Origin: Tachypleus tridentatus
Taxonomy: Eukaryota > Arthropoda > Merostomata > Xiphosura > Limulidae
Reading direction: 5' to 3'
DNA: 64,000 nucleotides
Assembly: GCF_004210375.1 (NCBI RefSeq)
Contig: NC_134828.1
Coordinates: 20,204,400 to 20,268,399, forward strand
A program made the translations under genes and the position numbers. Of the stretch, positions 32,990-43,215 are shown piece after piece. Every line of letters begins with the position of its first letter. Positions within the stretch are counted from its first letter, which is position 1. The notes below the pieces were generated by a model. That model was not told the origin of the DNA. It saw only the letters and a list, made by a program, of their open reading frames with translations, and did no database searches.

Positions 32990-34023
32990 CTGACCTATAT
33001 TCCTATCTTTCTCTAAGCCTGGGAAGGATCCGAAGATTCCTTCAAACTACCATCCAATTGCTTTGATGAAATGTCTCTGTAACACCTTAGAGAGGATAGT
33101 TAAAGCTCGTCTTGTTTGGTTCCTTGAAGACAATAACCTCCTTTCGCCCACCCAGTGTGTGTTCTAACGACAGTGCTCCACCATGGACCACTTGATTCGA
33201 CCTGAAACATTAATCAGAGAAGCTTTTCTCAAATGACAAAATCTTGTATCAATATTCTTTGATATTGAGAAGGCTTGTGACACAACATGGAGGTATGGCA
33301 TTTCGCTAGACCTCCATATATATGGGTTACTTAGCCATTTACCCATGTTTATTAAAAAATTTTTAATGGACAGGTGATTCCAAGTTCATGTGGGTTCAAC
33401 ACATTCCAGTTTTTATCTACAGGAACTTGGAGTTCTTCAGGGCTGTGTTTTGAGTGACACATTTTTCAGTATAAAGATTAATGCCATCACTGAACTACTC
33501 CCTCTTACTGTTGCATACGGTCTCTTTGTCAATGACTTTCACATTTCATGTCAATCATCAAACATGCAGTATATTGAGCGACAGCTACAAACTGCCCTCA
33601 ATTGTTTTCTGAAGTGAATCACTGCAAACAGTTTTAATTCTCTCTCTCTAAAACTGTTTGTATGCACTTTGCCACCAATGGGGTATTCACCCTGATCCTG
33701 AACTCAATATTGGTGAAGTTGTGCTTACTGTGGTCCCTGAAACAAAGTTCTTTGGGCTTATCTTTGACTGTAAGCTAAGCTTCATACCACACATCAAACA
33801 GCTACAGGTCAAATGTACAAGAGCACTGAACATCCTCCATGTCCACTCTTTCACATCTTGGGAAGTGGATCAATGTTCTTTGCTAAAGATATATCAGGCT
33901 ATTACTTGTTCAAAACTGGAGTATGGATCACTGGTCTATGGCTCTGCCAGCACCTTGGCCTTCAAGATCATCATCAGGGACTTCAGCTCTGCACCAGGGC
34001 TTTCAGCACTTCCCTGTTCATAG
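32990..34023 (+). pseudogene. LINE-B reverse transcriptase (broken)
   Basis: Successive frames show KIPSNYHPIALMKCLCNTLE, FFDIEKACDTTW, LGVLQGCVLSDTFFSIKINA and AYGLFVNDFHISCQSS, then ETKFFGLIFDCKLSFIPHI. The order is that of a LINE reverse transcriptase. The catalytic YVDD box reads FVND, so the second metal-binding aspartate is replaced by asparagine. With several stops this copy cannot be active. The right-contig copy reads YVND. Confidence 0.75.
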
Positions 34024-34379
34024 CTTATACGTAGAATCTCATGAACCTTCTTTGCACCTCTGCCGTTTGCAACTGTCTTTACTGTATTCTTCAAAACTTC
34101 AGTCCTTACCATAACATTCCACCTGGGATTATGTTTTCCTTCCTCAGTGGGCCATGCTTTTGTAAAACAGACAGTCAGCCATTGCTCCTTTTGGCCTTTG
34201 TATCCAAGTACAGTTGGATGAATTGGGTCTATCCTTGGATAACATTTGCTGTATCCACTGGTCAGCTCATCCTACCATGGCTTATTACAGTCCCAAGATG
34301 TAACCTTTCTTTAAGTCATCTGAGAAAAGCAGACACTCCTGATTGGAAATACTGTATGTTATTTGCAGAACATCTTTCA

Positions 34380-34700
34380 AACCACCCTTCCATTCCAGAT
34401 GGTTCAAAATCAGGTGACTCTGTGGGCTCAGCCATGGTTTGGTGGTTGTGCACAGAATCCTCTCTACAGTTTCTGTGTTCACTGCTGAACTGTATGTCAT
34501 TTCTCTTGTCCTGTATCACACAGAAGCTAAGCAGTACTCAAATTGTACTATTTATACTGACTCGCTTAGTTCTCTACTGGTCCTTGAATTGTTTCATCTT
34601 AGTTCTTACTGATATTCAAAATCGACTAGCCCATTTCTCTTTAACATCTACTTCTGTCCAGTGTTTCTAGATACTGGGCCACATTGGTATTTGCAGGAAC
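34380..34700 (+). pseudogene. LINE-B RNase H remnant
   Basis: DGSKSGDSVGSAMVWW followed in another frame by FTAELYVISLVLYH marks an RNase H domain (first aspartate in YTDGSK, glutamate in AEL). This copy lacks 9 bp present in the right contig, removing the residues just before DGSK. Confidence 0.65.
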
Positions 34701-35640
34701 GAGCTTGGTGACACTGCAGATAAATCTGTCTGCTCTGGCTCTATCACTGCTGTTTCTGTTCCATACGTGGACTATGGTCCTGTATTCAAGGCTGAGCTTC
34801 ATGCCAGTTAGCAGTCGACTTGGAGTGAGCAACGTGAAAACAAGCTTTTCTAAATAAAACATGCTATTGGACTTTGGCTATCTTGCTTTCTTAAGGACCA
34901 AAATTGGAAAGAGGAAAATGTCCTAACTAGACTACACATTGGTCACAGTTTTTTAATTCATCGTTTTCTTTTATCTGGGACTGATGAACCAATGTATTGT
35001 CTGTTTCATTAAGCCACATTTTACTGTTTCGGTGTCATTACGACTTAATTATGGCACCATTTTAAACATGTTTTGTCCCAAGGTTTATTTGTTAGACATT
35101 GTTATTGGCAATGGTGACATTGTCCACCTTTGAAATGTTTTTAGTTGTTTAAAGTCTATTAATCTTTTTAATGCTATTTAAGTTGTTTTTTTTTTTACTT
35201 TATATATTTGACATTTTTTTGATGTGATTCACTTTTAAGAATCAAAGTACATCTAGTTCGATCTAAAATTAGAAAATGGCCATAACATCCAATAACTTGA
35301 AACCAGGAATGGAAACACCAACTTCAGGTGACTGATGCTACTTTTTAACTACCTGTTGGTCATTCTGGCAAGTTATGATAATTATAATTATGCTGTAAAA
35401 AGTCCTTCACAACTTGTATTACTGTAGTTTTTTTTTCTTACTGCTGTAGACTAGATGTAAAAGTTGGATTTAATGCTATTTGTGTTTTTAATTCAAAAAT
35501 GTAACTTTGTTTTGCTTTATTTTAATTTCCTTTAATGAATTTTAATAATTTTACTTTACTTTTAACTTTTAACCAGATGTTTGGTGCACATAGCCTGGTT
35601 GCTAGAACACCAAATCAACCAGCCATCCATGTAATTGTTT

Positions 35641-35955
35641 CCATGTCTAGTTGCATGGAAATGTTACATTATATTTGGGGGTATCATCATATCATCAGAT
35701 ATTATTCTTTTATCTTAGTAACAGTGAATTAGAAGTATGTTTTTTTATTATGCTGCTTTCAGCTGTGTTTTCTTTTTCATGCTAAAAAATGTTTAAATGG
35801 TTTAGAAAGATATTTAACATGATTCTCTATCTCAGTTGTGTTTTTCTTTTGTTAGTTTACTTTTTTATATATATATATACTAGTTTTTCTGTATTCGTCA
35901 GACACTGAAATGTAGTTTAAGATTTTAGGGAGTATGTGTTTGTTTTTTCTTCCAG
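35641..35955. other. Intron upstream of ATR exon
   Basis: AT-rich intron with a short TA microsatellite (35867-35880) ending in the acceptor TTTTTTCTTCCAG. Confidence 0.5.
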
Positions 35956-36095
35956 ACTACACATGTTGACAGATATGGAGAAAGCAGTCTAAGTTTTTAC
36001 AGGTCTCTGCCCTTCATTTCAAGGAAGCTACTCCTCAGTCAGTAGATTGAACTCCACTCTTAGAAGAGTGGAGAGGAAGAAGAAAATTGGTTCAA
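35956..36095 (+). pseudogene. ATR: ATR exon, FAT domain, disrupted
   Basis: The exon begins after TTCTTCCAG; its first A completes the arginine codon of the previous exon. It reads LHMLTDMEKAV, matching vertebrate LHMLCELEHSI, and then hits TAA at 35990-35992. The end of the exon, in the frame required by the next exon, reads LLEEWRGRRKLVQ, matching the region before KEPI, with donor CAA|GTATGT. The two frames differ by one base, and the second frame also holds a TGA at 36048-36050. Both lesions are present in the right-contig copy. Boundaries and phases fit perfectly, so this is a true ATR exon that is not translatable as assembled. Confidence 0.8.
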
Positions 36096-36906
36096 GTATG
36101 TGTTTCAGGTTTTACTTTTATTACAAATAGAATATATAAAAACTGCAGTCTCAAAAGCTAGGAATGATTTTTTTATCTAATGATATTGATAATTTAACTT
36201 ATAGTTTGTATACATTACTGATTATTTCTTTAAAGCTTTAAAGATACCAAATGAGATGTGAAGAGAAAAATAGAAAGCACTTATCATTCTTGTTTTTAAA
36301 AAAAAGTGTCTCATTATATATCGGGGAGCAACTACTCTAATGATAAGAACTTCAACATTTATATCTTTGATATTGTACATTTTTTAGGTACGAGAACACA
36401 TTTCTGAGTTTAAAAACATAAATTGTTTAAAGCAGATTATACAATATAAATAATAAAGAATCATTTAATGATCATATACACAAACGTTTTAAAATAATTA
36501 GTATACTAATAATCAAAGTCTACATTAAAACAAAGATTAAAATTTTATTAATCTAACCTTGAACAGGCACTTATAGTTCTGTTTGTCTCTCTAGAAATAA
36601 TTAAAAGTAATATAGAAATGAAATTTACTGAAATACCATGACCCAAACTTAAAGATATACCATTTTAATTATAACAACTGTTTCATTGGTTTTCATATAA
36701 TATTTGTCTATTTTTACTTAATTCTTTATTTTAAAGGCTAAAATTTAGATGAATTATATTTTATGATTATAAATGTTTGTTAATTGTAGTTAACTTCCCT
36801 TTAAACAGTACCTAGTAGAAGAGATCTTGAATTAGAAATAATATTTTGTATTCATGAGTGTTTTTTTTTTTACTTCTTTGTTTTACACTTCTCACTTCAT
36901 TATCAG
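36096..36906. other. Intron, nothing recognised
   Basis: AT-rich intron between two ATR exons, ending in the acceptor tract TTCTCACTTCATTATCAG. Confidence 0.5.
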
Positions 36907-37031
36907 GAACCTCTTCTTAATCTGTACCGGGTTCTCCTTACAATAGCCAAGAACCACATTCCTGAGCAGACCAAAAAGATTGATTACGAAATCGTAACTT
37001 GCTGGTTACAAAGTGCAAAACTTGCCAGAAA
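36907..37031 (+). CDS. ATR: ATR exon, FAT domain
   Basis: It follows CATTATCAG and ends AGAAA|GTAGGT. It encodes EPLLNLYRVLLTIAKNHI, then KKIDYEIVTCWLQSAKLARK. This equals the vertebrate KEPILALRRALLSL followed by ECWLQSARVARK. It is open in all 125 nt, begins in phase 0 and ends with two bases completed by the A that opens the exon at 40030. It is intact here but has lost one G in the right contig. Confidence 0.9.
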
Positions 37032-39228
37032 GTAGGTTTTATAACACTGCAAATAAATTCTTGTAATCACCTCATCTGTACTGTTCCTTTAACTTTTCAG
37101 TCAATTATTAATCTGATCTATTCTTTCATTAATATCATATAGTAACATACATTTCTCTGAAATGTGTATGGAGTATTTCAGAGGCATCAGACCTGGAGGT
37201 GTTGTAACATCCCCACTTTTACATATTTTACATGCATAGCAACTGTAAATTATTATATCAATTTTCTGGTGAGGACATGCCCTAAATCTTTACAGACTTA
37301 GCTGACTTTGACAGCAGGGGGAAACACTTTTAGCAGCTTCTTATACTTTAAATTCCTCGTTGTACATTTTGCGTGTCTAGTCAAGCACTCCACCTATTTC
37401 TCTCCTTCCTGCACCACTAATACTGAAGATATCACATTGATAAGTTCCTAAACCTGTCAGTGCATGCATGTAGAAGTTATTACTCATTTCTAATTCTTTG
37501 TAAGACATTATTGAGCTTTTATGTACATTCTCACAGAGAGAATATTATATAATGTGTTTATGGGGTATCATTTTCTTCTAACACTTTGTTCACATTAACA
37601 GAATCATTAATGTTTATTAAAATATTTTAATTTATAATCACAGTAAAGTTATATATTAGTCTCACAATTTATACAAGTAGCACACCTTGGTTGTAAACTT
37701 CCGATGAAAATTTAAACTAAATGCAGTTTAAAAAAAAACAAATTCGTAATCCAGTTTACTGAGTTAAGTTGGGGGAGTATTTCTCATCAAAATCTGACTT
37801 TTTGATTCTGTTGTTAGTGTCACATAGTAAAATGTTAAAGAAATAATTTATGATCCATGATGGTGAGAAAAACCTGCTACATAGAGTTTTTCTCTGCCCA
37901 TACCAGCCGTTTTTACATATATATTTTAATTATGCATTGTCACTTTAGCCTAAAATTATGTCAAGTTAAAAGACATGTATTATTTATAACCCAGTTATAA
38001 GTTTGAAAGAAAACTTCATATTTAAAAGGATTCTATCTTCATAGGTAAGGTCCATAAGTTTTATACAGGAATGATCAAACAAAAGAGGACATTACAAACC
38101 AAATCATACTGTTTCAAAAATAATTTTGTTTACCATCTGGCATTGCTTTTATTTCTCTTTTTGTCAACAGTATGATAATGGAGATTTAAATGTGTGCCAT
38201 TACTCAGAATATTGTAAGAACCATTGAACTTTGTCTAGAATAGATTATTTATGAAGTAGCTTAATTTTTAGGGATTAGCTTGATACCAGAGTAGCAAAAT
38301 GTCCAAAATCGTGAGGGTACAGACCTCAAACTTTACAGAAATATGGAGGCCTACTGATGGATGTAATGAAACTAAAGCTTGTTTCAGTTGATCTGATAGA
38401 TATTTGATTATGTTCTTCTATCTCACATTTTCTGTACATAAGTGAATAAATACAACATACATGTTTCAGGGGACTGTAAGTCTGGCATAAGAGGTGATGA
38501 GGATAACATTTTGTGTGTGTGGATTGATATGGTTCTTGTGCAGAACTGGGTTTGAATATGAAAATGATATTGTATTGATAATTTGACAATTACCCCACTA
38601 GCAGTTTTCTGAACTTTAAGGTGGAATTATTCTGTGGCATGGTGGGCTTTTATAATAGATTACTTTTACCAGTTACTGTGTATCTCTTATATTTCTGAAT
38701 TCTAGTGTTTTTAGTCTTGATGTTTCTACAGCATATTGGAATCCACAGAAGATGCTGTATATGATCTCTCTGTTAGGTGATTTGATGCAAATTAATTACA
38801 GTTGTTTTGGCTTCTAAATGCTTTTCTGACTTAATATTGTGTACATATCCTGTATATGTGTTTTAGAGAAATCTCTGACATATAGTTTTCTTCTTAGAGT
38901 AATGCTAAAATAATAGGACTTGAACCCCATATAACAAAAGGTAATACAAATAAATGTATACATCTGGTTACTACTGATATCATACATAATCTACCTAGGA
39001 TATCAATCAATCTAAACTTGTATACCCCTATTAAAAATATTCAAACACAGAGAATGAGTCAATGATTTTGTTGGAGTGCTGCAGCTCATGTTGCCACATA
39101 GTTGTGTTCTGTCTTACGATTGTACATCTTGACAATATTCTGACAGCACAGTCTCCATTACAGAAGGCTCTTTCATGCAACTGTCATGTAGAAATTACAT
39201 CTGAAACTTGATAATTAGGTTTTTCAGC
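37032..39228. other. Intron, nothing recognised
   Basis: A 2.2-kb AT-rich intron. It shows no open frame with a family motif and no transposon that I can name. The sequence is almost identical in the right contig. Confidence 0.45.
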
Positions 39229-39465
39229 TCGTAATCTACAGATTACAGGATTGAACCTCATTACTGAACATGTTTGCCCTCTCAGCTGTGGGAACATTAT
39301 ATATTGTGACAGTCTGTCCCACTATTCAGTCTGACAAAGGTTAGTGGTGGATGGTATTGACTAATTGCTTTCTATATAATTCATCACTCAAAATTAGAGA
39401 AGGCTAGTGCAGATGGCTCTTGTGTAGCTTTGCATAAACATTCAACAACGAGTCTCAGGACACCA
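39229..39465 (+). repeat. Degenerate SINE copy
   Basis: A diverged, nearly full-length relative of the SINE at 11638. The sequence AGCTCGTAATCTACAGAT corresponds to the tRNA anticodon region. Later come TTTGCCCTCTCAGCTGTGGG, GTGACAGTCTGTCCCACTAT and GGCTAGTGCAGATGGCTC. It is mirrored at 52190-52425. Confidence 0.7.
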
Positions 39466-40029
39466 TGCTTTCTATAATTGATTTAATTTATGGGGACATT
39501 AGTTTCTCAGTGCTTGTTTTGGAAGTTTGTTAGCACAGGAATCTGTAAGTGCTGTATCTAGGTTTGTTTTTTTTTATGATAATAAATGCTCTTTGTTTTA
39601 ACTCGTGTATTTTTATAGCCACTTCAAGTTCTTGACATGCTTGAAGCTTTCATGTGTTCATCAACTAATCTTGTGCATATTAATAGCTTGTATTCAAGTT
39701 CACTGCTAAAGTCCAGAACTGGTACTAGATTTGAATCATTAGCATAAATATTATATTTGATAGTAATTCATCTGATAACTGTAGAATTAGTACCATACAC
39801 TAAGTGAAGAATTTATTTAAGAATGAGTTGTAATTAAATTATATCATTAGATTTAACTGTTATTAAAAACTAAGAAGTATCTGTGTAATAATTAATTGCA
39901 TAATTATATTAATTATGTAATAATTAATTGCACTATTATATTGCATACATTATGATTAGAACCCATTAACTGTACAATGAATCATGTCCATTAATTTTCA
40001 GAATAGTATTTTCAACCTGTGTTTTTTAG
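39466..40029. other. Intron with short AT palindromes
   Basis: AT-rich intron. TAATAATTAATTGCA occurs twice around 39893-39932 with an intervening palindromic TAATTATATTAATTA. The interval ends in the acceptor TGTGTTTTTTAG. Confidence 0.5.
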
Positions 40030-40129
40030 AAGTGGTCATCAACAGAGGGCTTATAGTTGTCTGCTAGAAGCTTCAGTATTAAACATACCTGAGACATTTG
40101 TGGAAAAGTCTAAGTGGCACTGGAATAAA
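40030..40129 (+). CDS. ATR: ATR exon, FAT domain
   Basis: With the AA carried from the exon at 36907 it reads K, then SGHQQRAYSCLLEAS, then IPETFVEKSKWHWNK, and stops at the donor AATAAA|GTAAAT. Vertebrate ATR has KAGHHQTAYNALLNAGES and YVERAKWLWSKGD at the same place. It is open in all 100 nt and ends in phase 0. The right-contig copy lacks one base in the run before TCTAAGTGG. Confidence 0.9.
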
Positions 40130-41174
40130 GTAAATATAAATCTCAGTGGTAATATTTTTTGTAATTATTAAAGCAGATACTGTTCTTAGTTTGTAAAACT
40201 TTTGATGAAATTATTTAAAGTACCTCTTTTTAATATTTTTGAAATGCCAAAATTGTGAAATTGGAAGCTCCAGGATTTTGCTGTGATTTAAAATTTTTGA
40301 ACTATTATGTTATAATGTAGTAAATTTGAAAATTATTAATTTATAAATGTCACTTTTTTTAAACTTTGAAACTGTTAAATTATGAACATTGTATGTTCTA
40401 AATGTATACATTTGGAAGTACAAGATTCTGGAACTTAAAAGCATTAAGAATTTAACCTTGGAAGTGAAAAATTTTTATATTTGAGGCAGTAAAAAATGTT
40501 TTCTCATCAAACACCATAACATTTGGTATTTCTAAACTGTAATATTTACTTTGAATCTGAGTTTTTGTGAAGATTATAATGATGAATTTGTAATTAACAA
40601 AAATGTTACAGCAGTCTATTTATTTTGGCACTTTACTGGCAAATTTTAGTGTTTAGTTATAACAGTTTTCTGTCAACTTGCATTTTTTGAACTAATAGTA
40701 AATAAATAAATTTTATTTATGCATATGATTGTTATCTCAAATTAGAACCACATCAGTGCAGTATTAGTATCTTATACCTCTTAAAAAAGAAACAATTAGT
40801 TCAAATGTGAGTTGCATTACATCAAAATAAAATTTCCAAAATATATTTATATCTTCTTACCTTACAGTTATTATTCAGCTGCTATGGTTTCTTTTCCTTT
40901 GTCCATCTAAGTATAGGTCTGATTTTTTTCTCCCTTGCTCCAGTGTTTTATTTCACCTTTAAATCTGTCTCATCACACTTTTCACCTACATCAATGTGAT
41001 CTCTGTTTTAAAACTGTATATAAGCATTTTGTAACAGGTGCATGTAGTACAGTTGTTGAAGATATTTTATGCATTTTTCAGGTTATATATTTGACTTTCG
41101 TGAAGTAAAAAAAAAATTGTTTGGTATGTACGTTTACAGCTTGAATTCATGAATTAATGTATCCAGCATGGAAA
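40130..41174. other. Intron, nothing recognised
   Basis: AT-rich intron at the distal end of the left arm. Its last base matches the first base of the right contig (50468). Confidence 0.5.
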
Positions 41175-41517
41175 CAAATTAGGCCTCTCCTATCTCACCT
41201 CTGATATATAACATTGCTCCCAAATTGGGAAAGGAGTCGCTCTTAGTTGAGGCTGTCCATGACCTTATCTGTAGTAAGGTGGAAACATAGGTTTGATGTG
41301 GTGGTCTCCAGGGGACTGTGATGCTGAACTTTTAGGTGATCCTGGACATTCTGGAGAGAATTTAGATTTGCTTTTCTTGTGCCTTCCTTTCATCTGTTTG
41401 CTTCTAATGAGGCTAATTTTGATCACCTTTTACCAACTTCTTTTCTTTACTTAGTTCATTCAGTGTGTCATGTTTTTTGTCATTACTTGGTGGGTTTTCC
41501 TTGGGGGTGGAAAGGTC

Positions 41518-41660
41518 TGAAGGTGAGTACTTAGTCCTCCCTCCATTCCCTAATACTGAGGCTCATATAGAGATGTTTACTGCTCAGTTTGGTGAGTACT
41601 TAGTCCTCCCTCCATTCCCTGATACTGAGGCTCATATAAGAGATGTTTATTGCTCAGTTT
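41518..41660 (+). repeat. Tandem duplication of 69-72 bp
   Basis: Two copies of the block GGTGAGTACTTAGTCCTCCC...GAGATGTTTA(C/T)TGCTCAGTTT lie head to tail, differing at a few positions. They encode GEYLVLPPFP(N/D)TEAH twice within the presumed gag-like part of the DIRS-like element. Confidence 0.85.
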
Positions 41661-42771
41661 TGTAAAGGGACAGCTATGTCTTGTCTGCCATGTTTGTCAG
41701 AACAGCATGTTTAACTCATTATCATGAGGTAGATACACGTTTAGACTCTCAGAGAATAGATCAGCTCCTGAAAATGTTAAGTTCCATAAAGAAGTTTATG
41801 CTTAATCTGAATATATCACAGTTTTGTAGGATTTGTTTGACCTTAACTAACACTGTAATATTTACTGTATGGACACTTTTTTTTCTCCTCATTTCAGTTG
41901 TCGACTTCAACACTTTCCTGAATTTCTGTGGCTGGTATTTCATTGAAACATATTAGAGGGCATTTGTCTACTTACTGACAACCTCCATGTGTTATATGAG
42001 TCCTTTTTCTCAAACTCTTGATTTTTGCAGGCATTCCAGACCCTTCATATTCAAGGGCTTATGTCACCCATCTGCATTCGTCTTAGTTGTTGGTTGCTTG
42101 ACTTTCCTCAGCTCTTACAGGAGGTCTAGTTCCAATGTTGTCCTGACCCTAACAACAACCCCTTGTTTCATCATTACTTACAATATTTTATGCCCTTATC
42201 TACAGGGTTCCATGTTCAATTGATTGGAGTATTGCCAGCAGTGTAAATGACTACTGTATTCCTTTGTGTCCTGTGGGGACTCATCTACATTAATTTTTGT
42301 ACATGTAGAAAACCTTTACCACAGATCCATGGGTACTACAGGCCCTTGCATCAGAATTGATCATTCATTTCTCATATCCACTACCATTTTTTCATCATCT
42401 TATAGTATTTCACTTCCTGCAAGTCCTCAAATGTTTTAACTTCATTCCATCCATGGTTATCAGAGAGAGTTGTTTCAGTTCTTACTAAGGTTTATTTCTG
42501 TATATTTGTTGTGCCCATATTGTCATCAGTCTTTTCATTTGAGTCAATTCCTAAATCTTCCACAGTTCACGGTGGAGTCATTCCTCATTCTATATTGGTG
42601 TTTTTTGTTGGGAATGTTGTTGACCATGTTTAATGTTGCTAATGCCTATCTACACATTTCCATGGTGAAGTCATCCTGCTACTATCTATGTTTTGTGCAC
42701 AAGGGTTTGGTGCTGCAGGTCATCTCTCTGCCCTTTAAACTCACACTGGTTCCATATGTTTACAGTTTATA

Positions 42772-43215
42772 GTTCATGTTATTTTCTTTACCCTATCTCA
42801 AAATGGAATCAGTCAATATTAGCTATCTCGTAAGCACCAGAAAAAACAACCAAAAAAGCACCCATCTTTTCTTTCCAGAATGACTTCAAATTGTAACATA
42901 AACCTACATTCTTTTATCCCAAGAAGTTTTAAGCTCATAGCAGAATAAATCTACTTATAACTAAACCATTATCCCACCATTATAAGATGTTAATCACCTG
43001 GGAAACATGCAGCTCACGTTACATTAATAAATTAAATTTACTCGTGAGTTGCTTGCTCATGAAAAATATTATTATTACTTATTTTGCCTAAACTAAACTA
43101 AAAGGATACTTATTTTTACACTTTAGTTACTTTTATAAATATACATAAAAATAAAATGATTAACAATTTTCATTTTTTTCTTGCTATTGACTATTAAAGT
43201 TTACAAATCTTTTTT
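42772..43215 (-). mobile_element. TTAA-family fragment (inverted), copy 5
   Basis: The reverse complement is about 93% identical by eye to 47800-48230 of copy 6. It includes GGTGATTAACATC near the middle and the TTTGAGATAGGGTAAAGAAA block at the other end. It interrupts the DIRS-like element between its reverse transcriptase and RNase H parts. The family termini are not both present. Confidence 0.65.

Larger units (their letters stand above)
30060..35640 (+). mobile_element. LINE-B copy 2: RNase H-bearing I/Jockey-type LINE, decayed
   Basis: A near-complete but inactive non-LTR retrotransposon on the + strand. It has a 5' region with gag (about 30060-31830), AP-type endonuclease (31830-32170), reverse transcriptase (32990-34000), RNase H (34380-34700) and a long 3' UTR. 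The 3' UTR contains the GAATCAAAGTACATCTAG and AGAAAATGGCCATAACATC blocks. It ends near 35640 at CACCAAATCAACCAGCC. RNase H after reverse transcriptase points to the I superfamily. All domains carry stops or frameshifts. No target duplication could be defined at the ends. Confidence 0.75.
27585..41174 (+). repeat. Left arm of large inverted duplication
   Basis: This 13.6-kb segment is repeated as its reverse complement at 50468-64000, with roughly 98-99% identity in the parts compared by eye. Landmarks match in order: gypsy-type gag/LTR, ATR exon 28801, minisatellite, LINE-B, ATR exons 35956, 36907 and 40030, and the SINE relic. The left contig continues beyond the arm for 8.8 kb, starting with a DIRS-like element, before the assembly gap. 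Confidence 0.95.

Noticed and set aside
35987..36002. A possible 16-nt GT...AG mini-intron (GTCTAAG...TTTACAG) that would remove the premature stop in the ATR exon
   Set aside because: It is far below workable intron length, the donor context is poor, and the downstream TGA at 36048 would remain.
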